From: Chryseobacterium herbae
GTDB taxonomy: Bacteria > Bacteroidota > Bacteroidia > Flavobacteriales > Weeksellaceae
Direction of reading: 5' to 3'
Assembly: GCF_025154075.1 (NCBI RefSeq)
Contig: NZ_JAOAMU010000004.1
Span: 434,001 to 498,000, forward strand
DNA length: 64,000 bases
The notes below the pieces were generated by a model. The model was given only the letters and a program-made list of their open reading frames with translations. It was not told the origin of the DNA and did not search any database. Positions 8,838 through 17,172 of the stretch are shown piece after piece. Numbering within the stretch: the first letter of the stretch is position 1; every line of letters begins with the position of its first letter. The position numbers and the translations under genes are program-made.

Positions 8838-9758
8838 ATGAAAAAACTAACCTACCTTGCCCTGTCCTTCTGCTCCGTATTTACGCTGGCACAGGAAGTT
8901 TCAAAAGAAAGAGTAACCACCATCCTTTCCACACTCGCTTCAGACGAAATGAAAGGCCGTGAGATCGGAACTCCGGAAAATGACAAGGCAGCAGAATATA
9001 TTGCAAAGCTTTTTAAAGAAAACAAACTTGAATACTGTACAGGAAATTCTTACCTGATTCCTTTTGAATATGAAGGAAAGAAAGTTTATAACGTATGCGG
9101 GATCAAAAAAGGGAAAACGGACAAGTATCTTGGATTCTCAGGTCATTTCGATCACATCGGGACGAGTGAAAAAACCGGAGACAATATTTACAACGGCGCA
9201 GATGATGATGCAAGCGGAATTGCCACTTTAGCAGGTATTGCAGATTATTTTAAAAATAAAAAACCTGAATTCTCAATGGTGTTCATGGCCTTCAACGGGG
9301 AAGAAAAAGGAATGCTGGGATCCAAAGCGATTTCTACGGATGCTAATTTGGATAAGATCTATAACAATATGACCGCTCTTTTCAACTTTGAAATGGTAGC
9401 CACAGAATCTCAGTTCGGAAAAAATGCTCTTTTTATGACGGGTGACGAGTTCTCAGACTTTGATGAACTTTTTAATACATATGCTGCCAACGGTTTAAAA
9501 ATAAACCCTGATCCTTATGCAGCGCAAAAATTATTCTACAGATCAGACAATGTAAGTTTTGTGAAGAAGAAAATTATCGCGCATTCATTTTCTACAGTTG
9601 ATATGACGAAAGCTTCGCATTATCATAATGAAAGTGATGATGTGAGTGTTGTGGATTTTGATAATTTAACGGGTATTATCAACAATGTGGGAAAAACTCT
9701 TGAAAAATTAAATCCTAAAAATTTTGCTCCAAAATATAATGACAAAGTAAAATTTTAA
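8838..9758 (+). CDS. Secreted M28 family zinc peptidase
   Basis: This 306-residue protein has a signal peptide (1-18, ending TLAQ) and the metal-binding pattern of M28 aminopeptidases: GHFDH, NGADDDASG, NGEEKG (catalytic Glu and metal Glu), and a terminal His in HYHNESDD. Two zinc ions are expected to be bound and N-terminal residues removed from peptides in the periplasm or outside. Length is typical for a minimal M28 domain without a PA insert. It stands alone between an upstream repeat-rich gap and a strong downstream terminator. Confidence 0.88.
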   Translation: MKKLTYLALSFCSVFTLAQEVSKERVTTILSTLASDEMKGREIGTPENDKAAEYIAKLFKENKLEYCTGNSYLIPFEYEGKKVYNVCGIKKGKTDKYLGFSGHFDHIGTSEKTGDNIYNGADDDASGIATLAGIADYFKNKKPEFSMVFMAFNGEEKGMLGSKAISTDANLDKIYNNMTALFNFEMVATESQFGKNALFMTGDEFSDFDELFNTYAANGLKINPDPYAAQKLFYRSDNVSFVKKKIIAHSFSTVDMTKASHYHNESDDVSVVDFDNLTGIINNVGKTLEKLNPKNFAPKYNDKVKF

Positions 9759-9772
9759 ATAATTATAATCAT

Positions 9773-9797
9773 AAAAACCGCCGAAATGGCGGTTTTT
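9773..9797 (+). terminator. Terminator after the M28 peptidase gene
   Basis: A perfect 10-bp stem (AAAAACCGCC/GGCGGTTTTT, loop GAAAT) with a T-run follows the stop codon by 14 bp. Confidence 0.9.
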
Positions 9798-9920
9798 TCG
9801 TTAGTATGCATACCTTTAATGATATAAAATTAAACAAACGTTTGTAACAAAATGGGGCCAATTGAAACATATTAATTAAAGTAAAACAGGATTAAGAACG
9901 TCTTTTCCTTTAATTTTACG

Positions 9921-9928
9921 TAATTTTG
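9921..9928 (+). promoter_or_regulatory. -7 element of the ABC exporter gene
   Basis: TAATTTTG matches TAnnTTTG, 19 bp before the ATG. No good -33 TTG was found. Confidence 0.4.
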
Positions 9929-9947
9929 CTATCCAATTTTTCATTGA

Positions 9948-11780
9948 ATGAAACCATTACAAAGAATACTTTATTTCGCGAAACCGCATCAAAAATACCT
10001 TTTCGGAAGTATGTTTTTCAATATTCTGTACTCCTTACTCAATATCTTATCGGTAGGAACGATGCTTCCTATTTTGGGATTAATGTTCGGTACCATTGAA
10101 AAACAGGCTAAAGAACCGGTATGGAGCGGAGCTTTCGGCGACTATTTCAATTATATAAAAGATAAGGCGTACTATTTTGTACAGATACAGATAGACCAGC
10201 ATGGTGCTGTTTATGTATTGGCTGTTCTTTGTGCTATCACCGGAGTTTCATTTTTATTAAGAAATATTTTCAGATACATCGGATCTTTCCTATTGGTGAA
10301 TTACCGTGTAGGAATTACAAAGGATCTTCGTACTGCTATGTATAATAAGTTTCTTCAGCTTCCGGTTTCATTCTTTACAGAACAGAGAAAGGGAGATATG
10401 ATGTCCAGAATTTCCAATGACATCGGAGGTGTGGAAGGTGGAATTATGGGGGTTTTGGTAGATATCATCAATGCTCCATTCATGATCATTTCTTCACTGA
10501 TCGCGTTATTTTTACTGTCTCCTCAGCTAACCCTTTTTTCACTGATCGTTTTCCCTGTTATGGGCTTACTGATCTCATGGACCGGAAAAAGCTTAAAAAA
10601 GCAGGCTCATTTTGCTCAGGCTGAACTAGGGAATCTTTTCTCATTGGTAGACGAGACATTGAAATCTTCTAAGGTTATCAAGATCTTTAATGCCGATAAA
10701 ATCCTTAAGAACAGATTCAACGAAACAACGACCAACTGGCAGAACTTCGCTATCGATATGAGCAGAAGAAGAGAATTGGCGTCTCCTATGAGCGAATTCC
10801 TTGGTTCTATCACCATTCTTATCATTACCTGGTATGCAGGAACGCAGATTTTAGAGGATCAGACGATGAAACCTCAGGCTTTCCTGGTGTTCATCGGAAT
10901 GTTCTTCCAGATTCTTGACCCGGCGAAAAAGCTTTCCAGTGCGATTTCTTCTATTCAGGGAGGTATGGCAAGTTTGGAAAGAGTAGCTGAAGTTCTTGAC
11001 TATGATTTAAAAGTAGAAGAAATTGCAGAACCGGTTTCTATCTCTACCTTAAGCAACCAGATTGAATTCAAAAACATTGGATTCTATTACGATAAAGACA
11101 ATGTTATCCTTAAAAATTTCTCACTGATCATTCCGAAAGGAAAAACCATCGCTCTTGTAGGCCAGAGTGGAAGTGGAAAAACCACGATCGCTAACCTTTT
11201 GGCAAGATTTTATGATGTGAATGAAGGGCAAATTTTAATTGACGGAGTAGACATTAAACATTTAAAATTAAAAGAATACCGTCAGCTTCTTGGAATGGTA
11301 ACTCAGGAATCTGTACTGTTCAATGATTCAGTATACAACAATATCCTGATGGGTAAGCCTGATGCTGCGAAAGAAGAAGTCGTTGAGGCTGCAAAAATTG
11401 CCAACGCTGATAACTTTATTTCGAATCTTCCTGAAGGGTACAACGCTAATATCGGTGACGATGGAAATAAACTTTCCGGTGGTCAGAAACAAAGGGTTTC
11501 TATTGCCAGAGCGGTATTGAAAAATCCTCCGGTAATGATCCTTGATGAAGCTACTTCTGCACTGGATACGGAATCTGAAAGATTTGTTCAGGATGCTTTG
11601 GATAAAATGATGGAAAACAGAACCTCACTGGTGATTGCCCACAGACTTTCCACTATTCAGAAGGCAGACTGGATCGTAGTAATGGAGAAAGGAATTGTAG
11701 TGGAACAGGGAACACACCACGACCTTATCGCGAAGAAAGGCATGTACCACAAGCTGGTAGAGCTGCAAAATTTTGACTAA
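9948..11780 (+). CDS. MsbA-type ABC exporter (fused permease and ATPase)
   Basis: The 610-residue half-transporter has a six-helix exporter domain (about 15-325) and a C-terminal ATPase. Walker A GQSGSGKTT is at about 405-413, the signature is LSGGQKQR, Walker B is VMILDEATSALD and the switch His is in IAHRLST. Length and domain order match MsbA-like lipid flippases, and every Bacteroidota genome carries several such genes. Lipid A core transport is the leading guess, but multidrug export cannot be excluded without phylogeny. It sits in the inner membrane as a homodimer. A small DUF1801 gene follows after 26 bp and may share its transcript. Confidence 0.85.
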   Translation: MKPLQRILYFAKPHQKYLFGSMFFNILYSLLNILSVGTMLPILGLMFGTIEKQAKEPVWSGAFGDYFNYIKDKAYYFVQIQIDQHGAVYVLAVLCAITGVSFLLRNIFRYIGSFLLVNYRVGITKDLRTAMYNKFLQLPVSFFTEQRKGDMMSRISNDIGGVEGGIMGVLVDIINAPFMIISSLIALFLLSPQLTLFSLIVFPVMGLLISWTGKSLKKQAHFAQAELGNLFSLVDETLKSSKVIKIFNADKILKNRFNETTTNWQNFAIDMSRRRELASPMSEFLGSITILIITWYAGTQILEDQTMKPQAFLVFIGMFFQILDPAKKLSSAISSIQGGMASLERVAEVLDYDLKVEEIAEPVSISTLSNQIEFKNIGFYYDKDNVILKNFSLIIPKGKTIALVGQSGSGKTTIANLLARFYDVNEGQILIDGVDIKHLKLKEYRQLLGMVTQESVLFNDSVYNNILMGKPDAAKEEVVEAAKIANADNFISNLPEGYNANIGDDGNKLSGGQKQRVSIARAVLKNPPVMILDEATSALDTESERFVQDALDKMMENRTSLVIAHRLSTIQKADWIVVMEKGIVVEQGTHHDLIAKKGMYHKLVELQNFD

Positions 11781-11806
11781 TCGTTTATTGAATTAAATTC
11801 ATTTAA

Positions 11807-12154
11807 ATGAATCCCATACAAGAGTACTTCTACAGAATCGATGAGCCTGAAAGAAGTACTCTTTTGTTTTTACGTAAAAAGATCCTCGAATCTGATACGG
11901 AAAACATTACGGAAACACTGAGTTTCGGGTTTCCTTTCTTTAAGTATAAAAAGAAAATGCTGTGCTATCTCTACTACAGCAAAAAATACAAACAACATTA
12001 TGTAAGCTTTTATCACGGGGACAGACTTGATCATCCACTCCTGATTCAGGATGGCAGAAAGAAGTTTAAAATCCTTCTGATTGATATGGAAGAAGATTTG
12101 CCTGTTGAAACTATTTTAGAACTTACAGAAGAGGTTAAAAAGCATATAAAATAA
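11807..12154 (+). CDS. DUF1801 family protein
   Basis: This 115-residue cytoplasmic protein has the DUF1801 (YdhG/YdeI-like) pattern: an N-terminal helical part with a basic helix, the FGFPFFKYKKKMLCYLYY core, and a strand-rich middle (YVSFYHGDRLDHP). Function in the family is poorly defined. It follows the ABC exporter by 26 bp on the same strand without an obvious promoter, so co-transcription is likely. A GC-rich hairpin follows. Confidence 0.75.
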   Translation: MNPIQEYFYRIDEPERSTLLFLRKKILESDTENITETLSFGFPFFKYKKKMLCYLYYSKKYKQHYVSFYHGDRLDHPLLIQDGRKKFKILLIDMEEDLPVETILELTEEVKKHIK

Positions 12155-12157
12155 AAA

Positions 12158-12184
12158 CTGCGGCATGGTTTCACCATGCCGCAG
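12158..12184. terminator. GC-rich hairpin between convergent genes
   Basis: A perfect 11-bp stem CTGCGGCATGG/CCATGCCGCAG has a 5-nt loop. The U-rich side is better on the minus strand (TTTTTAT), so it probably ends the surface-protein transcript and also blocks read-through from the plus side. Confidence 0.75.
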
Positions 12185-12207
12185 CCCTGTTTAAGAATTT
12201 CTTTTCA

Positions 12208-14007
12208 TCACTGTGTATTAATTCCGCTGAATTCTGCCTGCTTAACCGCCCATGCAATCATATTCGCAAACAATATGGAATTTTGCACCTGCATTCCTCC
12301 TGCCGAATAGCCGTTTCCTGCAGTTCCGTAGGTTGCTTTCTGAACAGGGAAATATCCGCCTGAGCCTGGCGCTACGAAAGGTTCAATGGTATTGCTTGAA
12401 TAAGGATTTCCGTTTGCATTTTCGTTACTTAAGAAACCACCGTCTCCAAACCATATAAAGTTCAGGCTGCTGCTTCTCAGTCCGGAAATACCGGTTCTTG
12501 CTGTAGTACTGTTAATCGGCTGTGCATAGCTGTAAGGTATGAATCCGCTGGTAAGGCCTGATATATTTATAGTGGTAGAAGCATCTTCGCCCCAGTTCTT
12601 TCCTCTTACATCTCCGAAAGGACCATTCAATATGGGATCATCCGTATTGGATAGTGCATATACCGATCCTGCCCCTGATCCATTGGATGCTGAAATGGTA
12701 GGATCTGAAAATATTCCTCTGAATAAATTCTGTGCGGTTCCCGTATCATCGGTAAGCGCAATCACAATTCCTTTTTTATTGAGATAAGAAGCAATATAAC
12801 CTGCATCGGTAGCACTGGGTGTATAAGCGTATCCAATAATCACAATATCCGGCTTGGCATTCAGAGCTACCTGAAGTGCTGCAGAAGATGGTGAGTTCCC
12901 CAAAGATGTATGGGTAAAGCCTTCATATTTTACAATACTGGAAGCTGTGGTTCCAAAATTCGTAGGAGAATCCATAAGACTTCTGGAAGGTCCTGTAAAA
13001 GCACTGTATCCGTAAGCTGTTTCCAACCCTATATGAAGAACTGTTTTTTTAGGAACGACTACAATTATACTCACATTACACGTTGTAGAAACTCCACCCT
13101 GACTGTCTGAAGTGATGGTAATGGTTTTCGTCGCTGTGGAAGATGGTGTTCCCGTACCACTCAGAGTTATATTCTGGTTTCCCGTCGACGTAAATGTGCC
13201 TGAACCTCTGAATGAAATTCCATCTACGGTATTGGTTGTAATGGTATAACTTCCCAATGCAGAAACATTGATCGGTAATGTAATCGTATTGGAAGAATTA
13301 AGAGCTGTTCCCACTTTATATACGCCATTCGCGACAGCGCTTCCACAACTCATGGTGTAACTTCCTGCGGGGCTCAGAACGTTGACAGATACAGCAGGTG
13401 TACAAGTCACATCATTTCCGTTAGCCGTCAACGACACATCATCCGTCTGAACATTCTGAGGAGTTCCCTGTCCCGCAATTTGAATAGTCTGCACACCCGT
13501 ATTCAGAAACGCTCCCGTTCCGTAGAAATTATATCCGTTTATTGTGGTTCCTGAGATGGTGTAGTTTCCTACTTTGGTGACATTAACAGAAATACTCAGA
13601 TAATTGGAAGTGGTAAGGTCTCTTCCTTTCACATAAGTCCCCATTACTTTCGTGTTGGAACAATCAACCGTAAACACTGCCTTTCCCAGCTGTCCGCAGA
13701 CACTTTTCCATTCATCATCGGCAAAGCTCCAGTAATTAAAACAGTCTTCAGTAGTATTGTAAATGGTAAGACCGTCATCCTGTGGCCGGTTAATGATCAT
13801 TGCATTTCTTTGGTTTTCCGTGAGACGGGGAATAAGTATCCCTTTATTGTGGTTTCCTGAGACCACATCCAGCACCGAATTTACATTAGGTAAGGAAGTA
13901 TTGATCCCTACCGAGCCGTTCTGAATCTGTGAATAGAACTGTCCAAAAACCAAAAGCAGCGCCAGAAGCAAAACTTTGATTTTTGTCGTTGTAGAATTTG
14001 TTTTCAT
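12208..14007 (-). CDS. Large secreted surface protein with beta repeats and a flavodoxin-like C-domain
   Basis: The 599-residue protein has a signal peptide (about 1-26, ending FYSQ). A fibre-type N-terminus follows (VGINTSLPN, LDVVSGNHNKGILIPRLTENQR, about 32-70), as in many Bacteroidota surface proteins. Next are about three Ig/beta-type repeats (about 110-320, each with a Cys and YTISG/YTITTN/FRGSG motifs), then an alpha/beta domain (about 325-599). This last domain starts VLHIGLETAYGYSAF and contains KPDIVIIGYAYT and GIVIALTDDTG, resembling ThuA/glutamine-amidotransferase-like folds. No standard type IX C-terminal domain was recognised. Function is unknown. It is preceded by a promoter with a 16-bp upstream motif shared with the neighbouring HTH gene pair. 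Confidence 0.7.
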   Translation of the reverse strand: MKTNSTTTKIKVLLLALLLVFGQFYSQIQNGSVGINTSLPNVNSVLDVVSGNHNKGILIPRLTENQRNAMIINRPQDDGLTIYNTTEDCFNYWSFADDEWKSVCGQLGKAVFTVDCSNTKVMGTYVKGRDLTTSNYLSISVNVTKVGNYTISGTTINGYNFYGTGAFLNTGVQTIQIAGQGTPQNVQTDDVSLTANGNDVTCTPAVSVNVLSPAGSYTMSCGSAVANGVYKVGTALNSSNTITLPINVSALGSYTITTNTVDGISFRGSGTFTSTGNQNITLSGTGTPSSTATKTITITSDSQGGVSTTCNVSIIVVVPKKTVLHIGLETAYGYSAFTGPSRSLMDSPTNFGTTASSIVKYEGFTHTSLGNSPSSAALQVALNAKPDIVIIGYAYTPSATDAGYIASYLNKKGIVIALTDDTGTAQNLFRGIFSDPTISASNGSGAGSVYALSNTDDPILNGPFGDVRGKNWGEDASTTINISGLTSGFIPYSYAQPINSTTARTGISGLRSSSLNFIWFGDGGFLSNENANGNPYSSNTIEPFVAPGSGGYFPVQKATYGTAGNGYSAGGMQVQNSILFANMIAWAVKQAEFSGINTQ

Positions 14008-14059
14008 CGTTTCGAAATAATTATGTTTGTTATGTTTTAAACTGACTGTTCAGCCAACG

Positions 14060-14089
14060 CAAAAATATCATCCATAAAGGCATTTCAAA
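14060..14089 (-). promoter_or_regulatory. Promoter of the surface-protein gene
   Basis: Minus-strand TTTG (14089-14086), 18 bp, TATTTTTG (14067-14060). The ATG lies 52 bp past the -7 element. Confidence 0.65.
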
Positions 14090-14100
14090 TAAAAACAGCC

Positions 14101-14116
14101 TACGCAATACTACGCG
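14101..14116 (-). promoter_or_regulatory. Putative activator site, copy 1
   Basis: TACGCAATACTACGCG on the plus strand. It differs at one base from a copy at 14999-15014, and both are exactly 33 bp from an identical -7 box. An overlapping dyad TACTAC-N6-GTAGTA spans 14108-14125. It lies just upstream of the -33 element, as expected for an activator. Confidence 0.6.
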
Positions 14117-14215
14117 TGAGTAGTAAAACTCACAACCAATCAACACCTTACAAATAAACACTTAGAAAACTCATAAAAAACATCAAAATTTGGAATTGAT
14201 TTAAAAACAAAAAAA

Positions 14216-14533
14216 CTACAATTTATAAACAGACTTCCATCGAGCAATGGTATTCCGGCTGGTTTTGAAATGATTGGCCGTTTCTGTATTCGTCAGTTTG
14301 TTTTTCCTTTGATAATTGAGAATTTCACGGATGGAAGGTTCATCATAAGAACGGAGCCTCTGACTTTTACATCCAACGCTGTATTCAGGCTGCCCAAAGA
14401 TGAGTGCATTGAATTTTAAAATATTGGATGCCGTATGAAGAGCATTCAGTTTATTCTTTATCCCGGGATTATTTATTTTTTCCGGAAATTTTTCATTGAT
14501 GATATCTGTATAGATCAGTTTAAAATCGGGCAT
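14216..14533 (-). CDS. Small HTH protein B (transposase-type helix-turn-helix)
   Basis: This 105-residue protein starts MPDFKLIYTDIINEKFPEK and ends with a helix-turn-helix (about 62-105: SYDEPSIREILNYQRKNK, then TETANHFKTSRNTIARWKS). The HTH resembles those of IS3-type OrfA proteins, but no catalytic partner or inverted repeats are present. Similar small protein pairs recur in Chryseobacterium genomes (recollection, not tested). Its ATG is only 2 bp after the stop codon of the upstream HTH gene, so the two are translated from one mRNA and may act together. Function as a regulator rather than a transposase is inference. Confidence 0.6.
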   Translation of the reverse strand: MPDFKLIYTDIINEKFPEKINNPGIKNKLNALHTASNILKFNALIFGQPEYSVGCKSQRLRSYDEPSIREILNYQRKNKLTNTETANHFKTSRNTIARWKSVYKL

Positions 14534-14535
14534 GG

Positions 14536-14949
14536 TTATACTTTCTTAATCCATTTATAAAGGGTTGTCTTCGGAATCTTGTATTTTGTAAGAACTTCTG
14601 TGGTGGTCATCTGTTTGGACAGGATTTTGTTCAATATAAAAGATTTCACTTCTTCCGTATAGACACTTTTCCTGAATTCCAGTGTAGAACTCTCTATTTT
14701 AATGGATCTATCCGTTTTTAAGGGAGGTGAATACAAAATAAGATGTCCCGTATAGATTCTGAAAAAATCAAAGTGCAGAAGCTTACTCCATCTGAGCAGT
14801 TTTTTCGTATCCATACTTTCCTGGCCATACATTTCCTGTATTTCGGCCTCGGTACAGTTTAAAAAATTCATGATTCGGGCAACGGGTATTTCAAGTTCTT
14901 CAGCTTTCGCTTTCACAAAACTTCCAATATGTATATCTCTTAAATTCAT
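14536..14949 (-). CDS. Small HTH protein A (N-terminal XRE-like region, C-terminal transposase-type HTH)
   Basis: The 137-residue protein starts at ATG 14949 (MNLRDIHIGSFVKAKAEELE); an in-frame start 33 bp upstream overlaps the promoter and is rejected. The N-terminal half (about 5-70) resembles an XRE-like helical module of the type seen in antitoxin-like regulators (ARIMNFLNCTEAEIQEMYG). The C-terminal half ends in a second HTH (TTTEVLTKYKIPKTTLYKWIKK, about 113-135 with flanks), of the same type as in the following gene. Its promoter has a TATTTTTG box 8 bp from the ATG and the 16-bp motif copy 2. It forms a two-gene operon with HTH protein B. Confidence 0.6.
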   Translation of the reverse strand: MNLRDIHIGSFVKAKAEELEIPVARIMNFLNCTEAEIQEMYGQESMDTKKLLRWSKLLHFDFFRIYTGHLILYSPPLKTDRSIKIESSTLEFRKSVYTEEVKSFILNKILSKQMTTTEVLTKYKIPKTTLYKWIKKV

Positions 14950-14957
14950 AAGTACAG

Positions 14958-15014
14958 CAAAAATATTAACAACAGCAATCAATAACAGCTTGTCTTTCTA
15001 CGTAATACTACGCG
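14958..15014 (-). promoter_or_regulatory. Promoter and putative activator site (copy 2) of the HTH gene pair
   Basis: The -7 box TATTTTTG is at 14965-14958 and the motif TACGTAATACTACGCG (plus-strand reading) at 14999-15014, separated by 33 bp. The motif core CGTA-ATAC-TACG is a dyad. No TTG is found at the -33 distance, which fits an activator-dependent promoter. Confidence 0.6.
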
Positions 15015-15028
15015 CATTGTGGAAAAAA

Positions 15029-16021
15029 TTATATTTTGAGAATAAAACTGTTAATATTCATTTCAGAAGGGATATTCAGTTTTTTTCTGATCCTGTATTT
15101 TTTACTTTCTACGGCCCGGATGCTGCTGTTTGTGCACTGTGCAATCTTCTTAGTATCAAAATCAATCTTCATCAACGCACAGAAATACAGTTCCGAATGA
15201 ATAAGATTTGGGTTTATGATCAAAATCTCCGGAATAAAATGGGGGAAAAACACCTGAAATTTATCGTAAAAAAAGGGTGAATTATTTACAGCAAGCTGAT
15301 AGATCTCTCTGATATTTTCTTCCGTAAGATGGTTGATCAGCATCTGCTGTTTCAGAAGTCCGGTATTGGTTTTCTGCAGATTTTCTATCGTGGAATTCTT
15401 AATTCTTGTATCTTCAATAAGTCCGTAAATCAGGTCATCTTTCTGGGTAATAAAAGAAATATCCATTAGAAATGACCCTACGGAGAACAGAATATTAAGG
15501 AGTTTTACTGTTTTGAAATCGCCAGCTTCAAAAAACCTGCTTTTAGGAAGAAAATTGAAATCAAAATAGAGGCAGCCAATAAAATTTAGACTGATTACTA
15601 AAGCAATAATCAGAATCATGAAAGATTCTTCTCTATAATTGAAAAAGAAAGGAGTAGCAAATAAGAGGGAGAAATAAAAATACTCTACCCCCGCATTTTT
15701 GAACGTATAAATATGAAAGAAGCTGACAATAAAAATCAGCAGGACAAAAACGAAAATTACACTTGTCTTTAAAATCTTCCGGTAACGGGCCGTTTTGCTT
15801 TTGATGGCCATTAAAAAAAGCCAAAAAAACGTAATAACTGTAAGAAATGTAGAAATCACGGCATCTCCAAAAAAAATCACAATAAATACAGAATAAAATA
15901 AGAACAGTAGAAAAAGAAAAACCAGATATTTATTAATGAGATTCAAATAGCTGCGCTCATATTCGTTATCCCTCTTTTCAGGCTCTTCATTGATTGTTCT
16001 GAAGAAAAATTTAAAAATCAT
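15029..16021 (-). CDS. Membrane-bound LuxR-type transcriptional regulator
   Basis: This 330-residue protein starts at ATG 16021 (MIFKFFFRTINEEPEK); an upstream in-frame ATG at 16075 adds 18 polar residues and is less likely. It has about six hydrophobic helices (about 30-190), a coiled-coil-like linker (about 200-235), and a C-terminal LuxR/GerE-type HTH (about 275-330: ALMKIDFDTKKIAQCTNSS, then IRAVESKKYRIRKKLNI). The RAVESKKYRIRKKLN recognition helix is typical of Bacteroidota regulators that couple a membrane or TPR domain to this HTH. It lies 79 bp upstream of the HTH pair on the same strand and is the best candidate to bind the shared TACGYAATACTACGCG sites (inference). Confidence 0.7.
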   Translation of the reverse strand: MIFKFFFRTINEEPEKRDNEYERSYLNLINKYLVFLFLLFLFYSVFIVIFFGDAVISTFLTVITFFWLFLMAIKSKTARYRKILKTSVIFVFVLLIFIVSFFHIYTFKNAGVEYFYFSLLFATPFFFNYREESFMILIIALVISLNFIGCLYFDFNFLPKSRFFEAGDFKTVKLLNILFSVGSFLMDISFITQKDDLIYGLIEDTRIKNSTIENLQKTNTGLLKQQMLINHLTEENIREIYQLAVNNSPFFYDKFQVFFPHFIPEILIINPNLIHSELYFCALMKIDFDTKKIAQCTNSSIRAVESKKYRIRKKLNIPSEMNINSFILKI

Positions 16022-16122
16022 CGTATTTGTTTTATGTTTTTTAATAATGATCAGGTTGCTTTTTGTACCAATCAAAACAATCTGAAATCATATCAATACT
16101 CAATAAAGCATAACAAAAAATT

Positions 16123-16141
16123 GCAGAACGCTTAATTCTGC
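16123..16141 (-). terminator. Backup terminator hairpin downstream of psd
   Basis: Stem GCAGAA/TTCTGC with a 7-nt loop; on the minus strand it is followed by AATTTTTTG. Confidence 0.45.
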
Positions 16142-16465
16142 TGTTTTTATATGTTTAGTGAAAAGGTGTATTTTCTTAATAAGATAGTAAGCTGAATGGA
16201 CTTAAAATCCGTATAATTTTTCAGCATATATACATAAAAAATGAATTGCCGATCATTACAATTGACCAACAGGTTAAAAATTGTTACGTTTTGGATAAAA
16301 TTTATTAAAAATATATTTCACTCAATGCCAGAGAACCTGTTACAGACAAAAATACAGGACTGATTCAATATACACCATCAAATGACTACTCAATAGCACT
16401 CGCATGCATATAAAACTACTGCAAAAGGAATTTATAAATGAAGATGCCGGTTTATAAAAAACAAA

Positions 16466-16491
16466 AAAGGAGAAAACTTAATTTCTCCTTT
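16466..16491 (-). terminator. Terminator of the rsfS-psd operon
   Basis: A perfect 10-bp stem AAAGGAGAAA/TTTCTCCTTT with a 6-nt loop and an A-run that gives U-rich RNA on the minus strand. It lies 23 bp after the psd stop codon. Confidence 0.75.
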
Positions 16492-16514
16492 CTATATTCT
16501 GATGATATTTTGTA

Positions 16515-17168
16515 TTAATCTTTCATTTTGGCGATCACATCCAGACCTCCTTTTGCAATATCTCCGATCTTGCAGGTGATTTCTGTGTCTAAAGGCAAAA
16601 ATACATCCATTCTTGACCCGAATTTGATAAATCCGAACTCATGTCCGGCTTTAGCCTGATCACCCTCATTACAATAGAAAACAATCCTTCTGGCCACATA
16701 TCCTGCGATCTGTCTGAATACGACCTTATGATTTGTTGCAGTTTCCACCGCTACCGTTGTTCTTTCGTTCTCTGTAGATGATTTTTCATGCCATGCTACC
16801 AGATATTTTCCGGGATGGTATTTTTTGTAGATCACCTTTCCGGATACCGGATATCTACAGATGTGCACATTCAATGGCGACATGAAGATGGAAATCTGAA
16901 TCGCTTTTCCTTTGATAAATTCAGTTTCTTCCACTTCCTTGATCATCACCACCTTTCCGTCTACCGGTGCAATTACATTTTCTCTGTGCTCCAGAATATC
17001 ACGTTCCGGAACTCTGAAAAACCAAAATACTAAACAGTAAACAACCAATATTGGCATAATGATCAGTAACGACCACATTTTAAGAAAATAAATAGCCAAT
17101 ACGCTTATGATGATAAACAGTATCGTTGCTACGGTAATCGTTCCTTTTGACTCCTTATGTAGTTTCAT
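16515..17168 (-). CDS. psd: Phosphatidylserine decarboxylase (short, proenzyme type)
   Basis: The 217-residue enzyme converts phosphatidylserine to phosphatidylethanolamine at the inner membrane. It has two N-terminal hydrophobic segments (about 12-50), the APVDGKV motif (about 67-73), FMSPLNVHICRYPV, and a C-terminal FGSRMDVFLP. The Gly-Ser there is the self-cleavage site that forms the pyruvoyl group. Length is that of the archaeal/short Psd class. It follows cdsA by only 4 bp, so two phospholipid genes are co-expressed, and it is the last gene of the operon. Confidence 0.9.
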   Translation of the reverse strand: MKLHKESKGTITVATILFIIISVLAIYFLKMWSLLIIMPILVVYCLVFWFFRVPERDILEHRENVIAPVDGKVVMIKEVEETEFIKGKAIQISIFMSPLNVHICRYPVSGKVIYKKYHPGKYLVAWHEKSSTENERTTVAVETATNHKVVFRQIAGYVARRIVFYCNEGDQAKAGHEFGFIKFGSRMDVFLPLDTEITCKIGDIAKGGLDVIAKMKD

Positions 17169-17172
17169 GAGA

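Larger units (their letters stand above)
16022..16514. other. Intergenic region downstream of the psd operon
   Basis: About 490 AT-rich bp hold two hairpins that can end the psd transcript (16466-16491 and 16123-16141). No gene, repeat or clear promoter for the LuxR-type gene was seen. No copy of the 16-bp motif occurs here. Confidence 0.5.

Noticed and set aside
8711..8962. 83-codon frame overlapping the start of the M28 peptidase gene
   Set aside because: It overlaps the signal peptide region of a clear gene in another frame and has no recognisable features.
14216..14982. Insertion sequence (IS3-type) reading of the two HTH genes
   Set aside because: No DDE-domain frame, no terminal inverted repeats and no target duplication were seen; the regulator-like context fits better.
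16022..16514. Possible small RNA or riboswitch in the gap after psd
   Set aside because: Only terminator-like hairpins were found; no conserved aptamer pattern or promoter was recognised.
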